Of a stretch of 5,167 bases of DNA, positions 1-5,167 are shown piece by piece. The DNA comes from JBDRAU01 sp043823315 (lineage in GTDB: Bacteria; Patescibacteriota; UBA1384; DTJR01), in contig JBDRAU010000033.1 of the NCBI GenBank assembly GCA_043823315.1, positions 1 through 5,167 of the forward strand. The letters run 5' to 3'. The position numbers were made by a program, and so were the translations under genes. Each line of letters begins with the position of its first letter. Position 1 is the first letter of the stretch. Under the pieces are notes generated by a model. That model made no database searches. It worked only from the letters and a program-made list of their open reading frames with translations, and was not told the origin of the DNA.

Positions 1-1
1 T

Positions 2-1144
2 CCGAAGGGAGTTAAATTCTTTCCTATTAATCCCCCCTTCAAAGCAGTTTTTGTCAGTCATCCAAGATATCCAAAGTCACCACGGTTCTCGGAGTTAAAC
101 AGCAAAAGAATAACCGAATATTATTTGTCTTATTTTCGACAATTAATAGTAATTGTCGAAGAATATAAGCCCGATGTTATTCACGTTCATCATGCTTTTA
201 TGTTGCCCTGGATTGCTAATTACATTAAGTCAATGTACGGAATCGGATATCTAGTTACGAGCCATGGAACCTGCGTTTATGCGGCCTCTCTTGATTTGAG
301 ATTTAGATCTTTAACTACTCAAGCTTTACAAAAAGCAGTAGAGGTGACGGCAGTTTCTTATCACACCAAAAAATGGCTTTGCAAAGTTTTCGGACAGAAG
401 TTTCGCAATAAAGTAAAAGTAATTACAGGAGGAATCGACCTCGAAGCATATAACCGAGAAAAAATCAGTTACGCCCGTATCGAGAAGAAATATAATCTGA
501 AGGGTAAAGACGTGGTGATGTTTATTGGTCGTTTGACGAAAGAAAAAGGTGTTGAGTACCTGATCGACGCAGCCAAAAATATCAACGCGGAAATCATTGT
601 AATCGGGGACGGGAGCAACCGTAAGCATCTGGAAAATTATACAAGACTTAAAGATGCCAAGAATGTTCATTTTCTTGGTTACATCGAGTCCGAAGAAACC
701 CGTCAATTTTATAAAATGGCAAACGTAGTCGTAGTTCCTTCGATTTGGGATGAACCGCTTGGACTGGTAATTCTTGAAGCAATGGCAATGGAAACTCCAG
801 TGGTAGCATCCAACAAGGGAGGAATTTCTCTTGCAGTAAAGGATGGTTATAACGGATTTTTGATTAGGCCTAGAAGCGCCAAGGCTATTTCGGAAGCCGT
901 TAATAGAATTCTTAACGATGATTTATTGGAAGAAAAATTGGGTCAAAATGCTAGAAAATTTGTAGAGGAGAGGTTTGGCTGGAAGAAAGTAATTGTTCCG
1001 AAGTTTGTGTCACTCTATAAAAAAGTAGCACAAGCAACCGACAATCTAAGAGGAGAAAAGCTAAGAGTTCAATTCGAACGTGAAGAACTAGAAAGAGAAA
1101 AGAGAGAGCTGGCCGAAAAAATTGGCCAAACATGGGGAAAATAA
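2..1144 (+). CDS. Family 4 glycosyltransferase (GT-B fold), 5'-truncated by window edge
   Basis: The protein transfers a sugar from an activated donor to an acceptor, probably during surface glycan assembly in the cytoplasm; donor and acceptor cannot be read from the sequence. The frame is open from position 2 with no stop, giving 380 visible residues. The TTG at 125 is not the likely start: it has no ribosome binding site and the N-terminal Rossmann domain continues upstream of it. Counting from that TTG, residues 17-23 (DVIHVHH) and 46-48 (SHG) belong to the N-terminal domain. FIGRLTKEKG, near residue 132, opens the C-terminal donor-binding domain. The EX7E motif typical of GT4 retaining enzymes is E210/E218 within DEPLGLVILEAMA. 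The last 34 residues (1040-1141) form a charged Glu/Arg/Lys helix beyond the usual fold. The next gene begins 18 nt downstream, consistent with an operon. The family call is firm; the specificity is unknown. Confidence 0.93.
   Translation, partial: PKGVKFFPINPPFKAVFVSHPRYPKSPRFSELNSKRITEYYLSYFRQLIVIVEEYKPDVIHVHHAFMLPWIANYIKSMYGIGYLVTSHGTCVYAASLDLRFRSLTTQALQKAVEVTAVSYHTKKWLCKVFGQKFRNKVKVITGGIDLEAYNREKISYARIEKKYNLKGKDVVMFIGRLTKEKGVEYLIDAAKNINAEIIVIGDGSNRKHLENYTRLKDAKNVHFLGYIESEETRQFYKMANVVVVPSIWDEPLGLVILEAMAMETPVVASNKGGISLAVKDGYNGFLIRPRSAKAISEAVNRILNDDLLEEKLGQNARKFVEERFGWKKVIVPKFVSLYKKVAQATDNLRGEKLRVQFEREELEREKRELAEKIGQTWGK
1040..1141 (+). other. Charged coiled-coil-like C-terminal tail of the first glycosyltransferase
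   Basis: This segment encodes about 34 residues rich in Glu, Arg, Lys and Leu (for example EREELEREKRELAEKI) with no Pro and few Gly. Leu, Phe and Ile recur at roughly 3-4 residue spacing, as expected for an amphipathic or coiled-coil helix. It lies after the end of the GT-B fold, where family members often stop. It could mediate oligomerisation, membrane-surface contact or binding to a partner; none of these is shown by the sequence. Confidence 0.55.
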
Positions 1145-1162
1145 TTTAAGGCAAGGGGATTT

Positions 1163-2164
1163 ATGGGGCCAGAGGGAGAATCAACAGGCGAGCCAAGGGA
1201 TGAAACGGATGCTATTCGAGAGCCTCATGAAACTATTGAAACTCCCGAACAGGAGAGCCACGCTCCGCTTGATGCAGTAATGGTTTTTGGAATTGGCCCG
1301 ATTCAACCTCAGGGTATGGTTGGTCATGAGGGAAAGGGTCATAAATATCAGCTTGTACCTGAAGCTAAATTAAATGCGATTGCCGCGGCTACTTTATATC
1401 TTGAGGGGAAAACCAGAAAGATTATTTTTTCTGGAGGAGCAACGGGAAAGATGGAACTCAAGAATGAAGCTGGCGAAGCTGTCGAGCCTCACCCTTATCC
1501 GCGTAGCGAGGGACAGATGATGGCTCGATATGTTATGGATAAATTTGGAATTCCTGAGGATGCGATTGTTGTTGAGGATAAAGCGGCTAATACTATCGAG
1601 AACATTGCGCGTTCTTTGACGCCTATTGATCAGAAACCGGGTGAATTTAAAAATGGGATCGGCTATATAGGTTCTGTTCATCATGAGGCAAGAATAAGGA
1701 AAATGGTTAAACTGTTTGGCCTTGAAGGACCGACTATGTCTTCGGCAGAAGTCCTTGATCAGAGTAGGGCAAGGGCTGAAGCTGGCGCACCAGAGAATGA
1801 AAGAGTTCACCGTAACTTGGCTCATTATCGTAAATATTTAGAGGCTACGCTTGACCCCGATAAGAATCCAACTTATCGCAAGAGGCTAGTGGAGGAAGAA
1901 CGCTGGTCTCACGGATTAGATAAAACCCCGTCGTATTTCTTGCCGCAACTGAGATTTATTGAAAACGAGGGAAGATTAAAATCAATCTTAAAAGCAGAAA
2001 AATTGGCCGAATATCTTAAACAGCACGGAATCGATGATATCGATTTAGCAGATGCAGCAGAACTACGCGGTATATTAGCCGGCATTTCAAGAGAAATACC
2101 AGATGAAACCTGGGCCCAAATGCCCAGCGAGCTGCCTAAGTGGCGACATGATGAAACAAAATAA
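1163..2164 (+). CDS. DUF218 (YdcF/SanA/ElyC-type) domain protein with C-terminal extension
   Basis: This 333-residue protein starts at an ATG preceded by AAGGGG (1153-1158, 4 nt spacing). Residues 1-36 are acidic and Pro/Glu-rich, probably disordered, with no signal peptide or membrane segment. The DUF218 core follows: strand DAVMVFG (37-43), RKIIFSGG (85-92), SEGQMMARYVMDKFGIP (115-131), the E-x-x-x-x-x-T-x-E-N signature (E138, T144, E146, N147), and GYIGSVHHEARIRKM (167-181), matching the family's S-x-x-H-x-x-R region. Known members are often membrane-anchored: E. coli SanA and ElyC act in envelope integrity, and YdcF has been reported to bind S-adenosylmethionine. This one looks cytosolic. 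Residues about 200-333 are mostly helical and not recognised. It sits between glycosyltransferase genes with gaps of 18 and 24 nt, so a glycan or carrier-related role is plausible but unproven. The biochemical activity is unknown. Confidence 0.82.
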   Translation: MGPEGESTGEPRDETDAIREPHETIETPEQESHAPLDAVMVFGIGPIQPQGMVGHEGKGHKYQLVPEAKLNAIAAATLYLEGKTRKIIFSGGATGKMELKNEAGEAVEPHPYPRSEGQMMARYVMDKFGIPEDAIVVEDKAANTIENIARSLTPIDQKPGEFKNGIGYIGSVHHEARIRKMVKLFGLEGPTMSSAEVLDQSRARAEAGAPENERVHRNLAHYRKYLEATLDPDKNPTYRKRLVEEERWSHGLDKTPSYFLPQLRFIENEGRLKSILKAEKLAEYLKQHGIDDIDLADAAELRGILAGISREIPDETWAQMPSELPKWRHDETK

Positions 2165-2179
2165 ATTTTATTTTTGTAT

Positions 2180-2184
2180 AGGAG
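2180..2184 (+). promoter_or_regulatory. Ribosome binding site that fixes the GT2 start at 2189
   Basis: AGGAG lies 4 nt before the ATG at 2189. An in-frame TTG at 2174 would extend the protein by five residues, but it lies upstream of this AGGAG and would place the site inside the coding region. The 4-nt spacing matches the sites before 1163, 3187 and 4487, so ATG 2189 is preferred. Confidence 0.85.
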
Positions 2185-2188
2185 ATTT

Positions 2189-3172
2189 ATGAAGAAAATA
2201 TCAATTATAATGCCAACTTTTAAAAGAGTCGATCAAACGATAAAAACATTAGATTTGATTTTTTCCTCGGATGGTTTGGGGGAGAAATTTACTCTAGAGG
2301 TAATAGTTTCGGATGACACTCCAGGTAATGAGTTGAAAGACGCATTGCAGAAAAAATTTGGGGACAAAATTATTTATTCGAAACCAGACAAGAAAGGTAT
2401 TGCATCAAGCAAGAACAATGGGGCGAAGATTGCTAGCTCCCCCGTTCTTGTTTTTTGTGACTCTGATATGGAAGTGGAGAAAGATACAATTTTAAATACC
2501 ATAACTGCTCTGGAAAAACATAAAACTGCTGGGGCAATTGGCGGACAAGTAATCTGGCGTACTGGAGCAAAAGACGGCCAACTCGATCGACCACGGAAAG
2601 AAGATCGTACGATTACCGTTGACAAAACGGCTTACACGGAAGCGATCTATTCGCGTTATATCGCTACTTACAAAGAGGTTTTCGAGAAAGTCGGTGGCTA
2701 TGATGATGTCGTTTTTAATATGAGAGGTGAGGGTTCCGATTTGTCTGTGAGATATTGGCGTGCCGGCTATCCTCTAGTCTATGATTCATCATTGGTTGTT
2801 CATCATATTCATGAGACGGAAGAGGGAATTATTAGAAATGTGGCGCATCCGGAATGGGGAATTGCCAAAGATCTCCTGCTCTTGGCTTATAAATACGATA
2901 TCTCTGATGATAAATATGAGAATTTTATTGATACCGTTGCGGCAAATTTTGAAAAACTTGGCCAGGAGGGCTATTATCGGATTATTGAGGGAATAGGTAA
3001 AAATCTGGATTTTATTTGCGAAATGAAGCCGATTCTTGAGCAAACTAGAAAACAGATGAAGCCTGCATACGATTTTAAGTTTTTGGAAATCTTCTCCGAA
3101 AAAAATTTGTTTGAGGAATGCATAGAAAAGGCCGGCAAGAAGATCCAGGATGCACGTAAAGATATCTTTTAA
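2189..3172 (+). CDS. Family 2 glycosyltransferase (GT-A fold)
   Basis: This 327-residue protein is predicted to transfer a sugar from a nucleotide-sugar donor with inversion, on the cytoplasmic side during glycan assembly. The N-terminus KISIIMPTFKR (3-13) is the classic GT2 opening. VSDD (40-43) is the donor-binding acidic strand, KGIASSKNNGAKIA (69-82) the conserved 'aRN.G' region, and DSD (91-93) the metal-binding DXD. GGYDDVVFNMRGEGSDLSVR (169-188) corresponds to the region with the catalytic-base 'ED.D' motif; here it reads GEGSD, so D184 (with E181) is the likely equivalent. VVHH (203-206) follows. About 120 residues after the core are helical, without membrane segments, and not assigned. 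The gaps to its neighbours are 24 and 14 nt, indicating co-transcription. The fold and family are secure; the sugar and acceptor are not known. Confidence 0.92.
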   Translation: MKKISIIMPTFKRVDQTIKTLDLIFSSDGLGEKFTLEVIVSDDTPGNELKDALQKKFGDKIIYSKPDKKGIASSKNNGAKIASSPVLVFCDSDMEVEKDTILNTITALEKHKTAGAIGGQVIWRTGAKDGQLDRPRKEDRTITVDKTAYTEAIYSRYIATYKEVFEKVGGYDDVVFNMRGEGSDLSVRYWRAGYPLVYDSSLVVHHIHETEEGIIRNVAHPEWGIAKDLLLLAYKYDISDDKYENFIDTVAANFEKLGQEGYYRIIEGIGKNLDFICEMKPILEQTRKQMKPAYDFKFLEIFSEKNLFEECIEKAGKKIQDARKDIF

Positions 3173-3186
3173 AATATAGGAGAAAG

Positions 3187-4329
3187 ATGAATAAGAAAAA
3201 ATTAAAAATTGCGATTGTCTCGACTATTCACAATCCAATCACTTTTGCATTCTCTGGAGGAATAGAAGTATTTAATTACAATCTTTCCGCGGAGCTAAGC
3301 AAGAAGGAAAGAGGCCATGAAGTCGTATTAATTGCTTCAGGAGATTCTAAAGTTAAATCCGAATTATATCCCGTTTGTCCCAAAGCACTATTTGGTGATA
3401 GTTTTAATCCTAACGATTCCCAAAGTATGCGGAAAGCGATCTACTACGAGAACCATTATTATATTAAAGCGATGCAATATATTGCCAAAAATGATTTTGA
3501 CATTATTCATCATAGTCATACAGCATTCTTACCTATATATCTTGGCTATTTGTCTAAAATTCCTCAGATTCTAACGACTCATATGACGGCAAACACAAAT
3601 ATAACTCTCAATCAGGACATCAACGAGCTTCTGCCTGATAAATCAGGAATTCCCCTCGTTGCAATTTCAAAAAAACAGGAAAAAATTCTTGGCGATCTTT
3701 CGTTTTACGCCAGAGTCTATAATGGGATTGAAACGGAGAGTTTTACATTCGTTGAAAAGCCAAAGGATTATTTTTCGTGGTTGGGTAGAATAGCGCCGAA
3801 TAAAGGGACCAAAGAAGCGATCGAATTAGCTCTTAGTGCTAAAGTTAAACTTAAACTCGGGGGTACGATAGGTGTTGGAAAAACTGTTGTCGATTATCTT
3901 GAGAGTATTAAACCTTACTTTAGTGATCCATCAATTTCGTATTTGGGGGAGGTTGATGCCGAAGCGCGCAACGATTTGCTGGGTAATTCCAAAGCATTTC
4001 TTTTTCCTATTAAGTGGGAAGAACCTTTTGGTCTGGTTATGATTGAAGCGATGGCGTGCGGAACTCCTGTAATTGCCTATAGACACGGTGCGGTTCCCGA
4101 GATTGTTAAGGATGGCGTAACGGGATTCATTTGCCCCCCAAACGACACAGGGTGTTTCAAGGAAGCTATTAAAAAAATTGAGGAAATGCCCGAAGAAAAA
4201 TATCTGCAGATGAGAAAAAACTGTCGTAGGCACGTTGAGGAAAATTTTACACTTGAAAAAATGGTTGATGGATATGAAGAGGTCTACAGGCAAGTTATTG
4301 AGAACTATAAAAAACATCCCATCGGTTGA
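3187..4329 (+). CDS. Family 4 glycosyltransferase, AviGT4-like
   Basis: This full-length 380-residue GT-B enzyme starts at ATG 3187 with AGGAG (3178-3182) 4 nt upstream. The N-terminal domain shows KIAIVST (7-13), the glycine loop SGGIEVFNYNLSAEL (23-37) and DIIHHSH (105-111). The linker has VYNGIE (177-182). The C-terminal donor domain shows FSWLGRIAPNKGTKEAI (196-212), SYLGEVDAEARNDLL (251-265) and the EX7E pair E279/E287 in WEEPFGLVMIEAMACGTPV. The WLGRIAP.KG, YLGEV and FPI.W.EPFGLVMIEA string resembles, from memory, the AviGT4-like subgroup named after an avilamycin glycosyltransferase. The donor is unknown; GDP-mannose is possible because manC follows. It is the last gene of the tight four-gene cluster. 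Its TGA stop lies inside the -35 box of the predicted manC promoter. Confidence 0.94.
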   Translation: MNKKKLKIAIVSTIHNPITFAFSGGIEVFNYNLSAELSKKERGHEVVLIASGDSKVKSELYPVCPKALFGDSFNPNDSQSMRKAIYYENHYYIKAMQYIAKNDFDIIHHSHTAFLPIYLGYLSKIPQILTTHMTANTNITLNQDINELLPDKSGIPLVAISKKQEKILGDLSFYARVYNGIETESFTFVEKPKDYFSWLGRIAPNKGTKEAIELALSAKVKLKLGGTIGVGKTVVDYLESIKPYFSDPSISYLGEVDAEARNDLLGNSKAFLFPIKWEEPFGLVMIEAMACGTPVIAYRHGAVPEIVKDGVTGFICPPNDTGCFKEAIKKIEEMPEEKYLQMRKNCRRHVEENFTLEKMVDGYEEVYRQVIENYKKHPIG

Positions 4330-4354
4330 CTTTTTAGTGGTTTTCAAGTATATT
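4326..4354 (+). promoter_or_regulatory. Predicted sigma70-type promoter for manC
   Basis: TTGACT (4326-4331) and TATATT (4349-4354) each match the consensus hexamers at 5 of 6 positions and are separated by exactly 17 nt. Transcription would start near 4361, giving a leader of roughly 125 nt before manC. The -35 box overlaps the TGA stop of the upstream glycosyltransferase. There is no extended -10 TG. No start site has been mapped, and AT-rich DNA can give chance matches, but the spacing and position are good. Confidence 0.62.
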
Positions 4355-4371
4355 AATTGCTTGAAGTTCGT

Positions 4372-4390
4372 TTTATGATATCATCATAAA
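4372..4390. promoter_or_regulatory. 19-nt dyad just downstream of the predicted transcription start
   Basis: TTTATGAT (4372-4379) and ATCATAAA (4383-4390) are perfect inverted repeats around ATC. A shorter exact palindrome, ATGATATCAT, spans 4375-4384. The dyad lies at about +12 to +30 from the predicted start. That position would suit a repressor operator, or a small hairpin near the 5' end of the mRNA. It is almost all A and T, so chance is a real alternative. Confidence 0.4.
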
Positions 4391-4391
4391 T

Positions 4392-4422
4392 AAGTTTATA
4401 AAGTTAGAAAGTTTGTAAAGTT
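4392..4422 (+). repeat. Direct repeat pair AAGTTTRTAAAGTT, 17-nt period
   Basis: AAGTTTATAAAGTT (4392-4405) recurs as AAGTTTGTAAAGTT (4409-4422) with one difference, offset by 17 nt. It forms the first half of the AAAGTT-rich leader. The repeats may be protein-binding sites, alternative RNA pairing strands, or the result of local slippage in AT-rich DNA. Confidence 0.65.
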
Positions 4423-4465
4423 CATAAAGAAAGTTACTTGATAAACTTTTCACTTGATGAGCTTT
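4417..4465 (+). promoter_or_regulatory. Long imperfect stem-loop in the manC leader
   Basis: AAAGTTCAT (4417-4425) can pair with ATGAGCTTT (4457-4465), nine pairs with one G-U. After an A-G mismatch, AAG (4427-4429) pairs with CTT (4453-4455). AAAGTT (4430-4435) then pairs with AACTTT (4444-4449) across the loop ACTTGATA, leaving a three-base bulge (4450-4452). This makes an 18-pair imperfect hairpin ending about 7 nt before the manC Shine-Dalgarno hairpin. It is AU-rich, so its stability is uncertain. Confidence 0.45.
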
Positions 4466-4466
4466 T
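4436..4466 (+). repeat. Direct repeat pair ACTTGATRARCTTTT, 16-nt period
   Basis: ACTTGATAAACTTTT (4436-4450) recurs as ACTTGATGAGCTTTT (4452-4466), 13 of 15 identical, offset by 16 nt. Both differences are A to G. In RNA, the second copy pairs with the strand at 4417-4425 only because one of these changes keeps a G-U pair. Confidence 0.65.
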
Positions 4467-4471
4467 AACTA

Positions 4472-4486
4472 GACACCGGAGGTGTC
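4472..4486 (+). promoter_or_regulatory. Hairpin enclosing the manC Shine-Dalgarno sequence
   Basis: GACACC (4472-4477) and GGTGTC (4481-4486) are perfect inverted repeats around GGA. The ribosome binding site GGAGG (4478-4482) occupies the loop and the first two bases of the 3' arm, and the ATG follows directly at 4487. In RNA this would be a 6-bp stem with four G-C pairs and a 3-nt loop, which would partly hide the site. It could also act as a DNA operator. Confidence 0.6.
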
Positions 4487-5167
4487 ATGAATTATGCAGT
4501 GATTATGGCGGGTGGAACCGGGACTCGGCTTTGGCCGATGTCGAGAACCGCTAAGCCAAAACAATTTCAGGATTTAGTGACGGATAAAAGCTTGATTCAA
4601 GAAACATTTGATCGAATAAGACAATCGGTTCCGATTAAAAATATTTATATTTCGACAAATACCAAATATGCCAAAGAAATCAAAAAACAATTACCCAAGG
4701 TTAAAAAAGAGAATTTCATCGTTGAGCCGGCCAAACGAAATACCGCTCCAGCACTTCTGTTTTTAACCGCCGAGATTTACCGTCGCGACGAGGATGCTGT
4801 TATCGCCACGCTTGCCTCCGATCATGTTGTGCACGATGTCGAGGCTTTTTCAAAGGCTTTAACTAATGCTTTTAGAACTGCCGAGGAAAATCCCGGTAAT
4901 CTAATCTTAGTTGGAATTAATCCGACTCGTCCCGATACCGGACTTGGTTATATTAAAATGGGCTCGGCTAAATCGAAAGTTGATGGCGAGCAGGTTTTTG
5001 AAGTTGATAAATTTTTGGAAAAACCCGATTTAAAAACTGCTGAAAAATATCTTCAATCGTGGGAATATCTGTGGAATGCGGCCTACTATTTTTTCTCTGC
5101 CAAACAACTTCTTGAATGGTTTAAAGAGTTTGTACCCACAACTTATGAGATAATTATGGAAATTGAC
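4487..5167 (+). CDS. manC: Mannose-1-phosphate guanylyltransferase, 3'-truncated by window edge
   Basis: ManC converts mannose-1-phosphate and GTP to GDP-mannose and pyrophosphate in the cytoplasm, supplying the donor for mannosyl and fucosyl glycans. ATG 4487 has GGAGG 4 nt upstream, and 227 residues are visible, ending in frame at the window edge. The nucleotide-binding signature GGTGTRLWPMSR...PKQF occupies residues 9-27. EPAKRNTAPAL (80-90) is the family's EP..RNTAPA block. ASDH (110-113) stands where ADH is usual, with D112 the likely metal ligand. GINPTRPDTGLGYI (143-156), FLEKP (176-180) and LWNAAYYFF (195-203) are the remaining nucleotidyltransferase motifs. The missing C-terminus means I cannot tell the short form from the long form with a phosphomannose isomerase domain. 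It is preceded by its own promoter and a structured leader, after the glycosyltransferase cluster. Confidence 0.95.
   Translation, partial: MNYAVIMAGGTGTRLWPMSRTAKPKQFQDLVTDKSLIQETFDRIRQSVPIKNIYISTNTKYAKEIKKQLPKVKKENFIVEPAKRNTAPALLFLTAEIYRRDEDAVIATLASDHVVHDVEAFSKALTNAFRTAEENPGNLILVGINPTRPDTGLGYIKMGSAKSKVDGEQVFEVDKFLEKPDLKTAEKYLQSWEYLWNAAYYFFSAKQLLEWFKEFVPTTYEIIMEID

Larger units (their letters stand above)
4330..4486 (+). other. Intergenic region and predicted manC leader
   Basis: This 157-nt gap is the only long non-coding stretch in the window. It is strongly AT-rich and contains, in order, the promoter -10 region, a 19-nt dyad, two pairs of direct repeats, an imperfect stem-loop and a Shine-Dalgarno hairpin. 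AAAGTT occurs four times (4400, 4408, 4417, 4430) and its complement AACTTT once (4444). No protein of useful length with a ribosome binding site is encoded here. I do not recognise a known riboswitch class, and there is no GC-rich stem followed by a U tract that would make a standard terminator for the upstream operon. Confidence 0.75.

Noticed and set aside
125..127. TTG as the start of the first glycosyltransferase
   Set aside because: The frame is open back to position 2, there is no Shine-Dalgarno sequence before it, and starting here would cut into the N-terminal Rossmann domain. The gene most likely begins outside the window.
326..706. Minus-strand open frame of 126 codons, and similar ones at 951-1133, 1394-1825, 2374-2625, 2789-3043 and 3931-4347
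   Set aside because: All lie opposite well-supported coding genes with family motifs, and their translations are low-complexity or Cys/Phe-rich with no recognisable domain.
1110..1128. TGGCC/GGCCA hairpin near the end of the first gene as a terminator
   Set aside because: The stem is only 5 bp with a 9-nt loop, lies within coding sequence and has no following T tract; the next gene follows after 18 nt.
2110..2127. CTGGGC/GCCCAG hairpin near the end of the DUF218 gene as a terminator
   Set aside because: It is inside the coding region and lacks a T tract; the next gene follows closely in the same operon.
2781..2996. Plus-strand open frames at 2781-2996 and 3332-3574
   Set aside because: They are out-of-frame shadows inside the GT2 and second GT4 genes, without domains or credible ribosome binding sites.
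4327..4329. TGA read as Gly (alternative code of Gracilibacteria/Absconditabacteria)
   Set aside because: No internal TGA is needed in any gene, and the protein ends at the normal place for the family; read-through would add about nine non-conserved residues up to a TAA.
4375..4389. Leader peptide starting at ATG 4375 (Met-Ile-Ser-Ser), or at ATG 4457 (Met-Ser-Phe)
   Set aside because: Both are only 3-4 codons, have no Shine-Dalgarno sequence and no run of diagnostic codons as in classical attenuation.
4417..4470. AAAGTTCAT/ATGAGCTTT stem followed by TTTTAACT as a terminator of the upstream operon
   Set aside because: The stem is AU-rich and interrupted, the T run is only four bases, and it lies downstream of the predicted manC promoter, so a leader role fits better.
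4781..4790. CGTCGCGACG palindrome inside manC
   Set aside because: A 10-bp palindrome in well-conserved coding sequence, encoding part of IYRRDED, is adequately explained by codon choice and chance.

Overview
The window is a protein-coding stretch of a bacterial genome, with everything on the + strand. It looks like part of a cell-surface polysaccharide or glycan locus. The DNA is AT-rich, uses ATG starts with AGGAG-like ribosome binding sites about 4 nt before the start, and has very short gaps between genes. No gene contains an internal TGA, and one ends in TGA, so the standard bacterial code fits. The gene content, base composition and AAAGTT-rich leader would suit a Patescibacteria/CPR-type bacterium such as Microgenomates. 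That is an impression only; there is no rRNA or marker gene to prove it.

Layout: (1) positions 2-1144, a family 4 glycosyltransferase cut at its 5' end by the window edge, with a highly charged C-terminal helix; (2) 1163-2164, a soluble DUF218 (YdcF/SanA/ElyC-type) protein with an acidic N-terminal tail and an unassigned C-terminal extension; (3) 2189-3172, a family 2 glycosyltransferase; (4) 3187-4329, a second family 4 glycosyltransferase resembling the AviGT4-like group. These four genes are separated by 18, 24 and 14 nt and are probably co-transcribed. (5) After a 157-nt gap, manC (GDP-mannose pyrophosphorylase) starts at 4487 and runs off the right edge. The six-frame track supplied with the window does not list it, but it is clearly recognisable by its motifs.

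The 4330-4486 gap is the most interesting non-coding part. It holds a good sigma70-type promoter (TTGACT, 17 nt, TATATT) whose -35 box overlaps the stop codon of the upstream glycosyltransferase. Downstream are a 19-nt dyad just past the expected transcription start, two pairs of near-identical direct repeats with 16-17 nt period, and a long imperfect stem-loop with an alternative partner strand. Last comes a perfect 6-bp hairpin that exactly encloses the manC Shine-Dalgarno sequence. Together these suggest that manC, and so GDP-mannose supply, has its own control separate from the glycosyltransferase operon. This is inference from sequence alone.

Proposed joint function: ManC makes GDP-mannose from mannose-1-phosphate and GTP, and the three glycosyltransferases transfer sugars (some perhaps mannose) onto a growing glycan. 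The DUF218 protein may act in envelope or lipid-carrier biology, but its role is unknown. I saw no mobile element, tRNA, rRNA, CRISPR array or convincing terminator.
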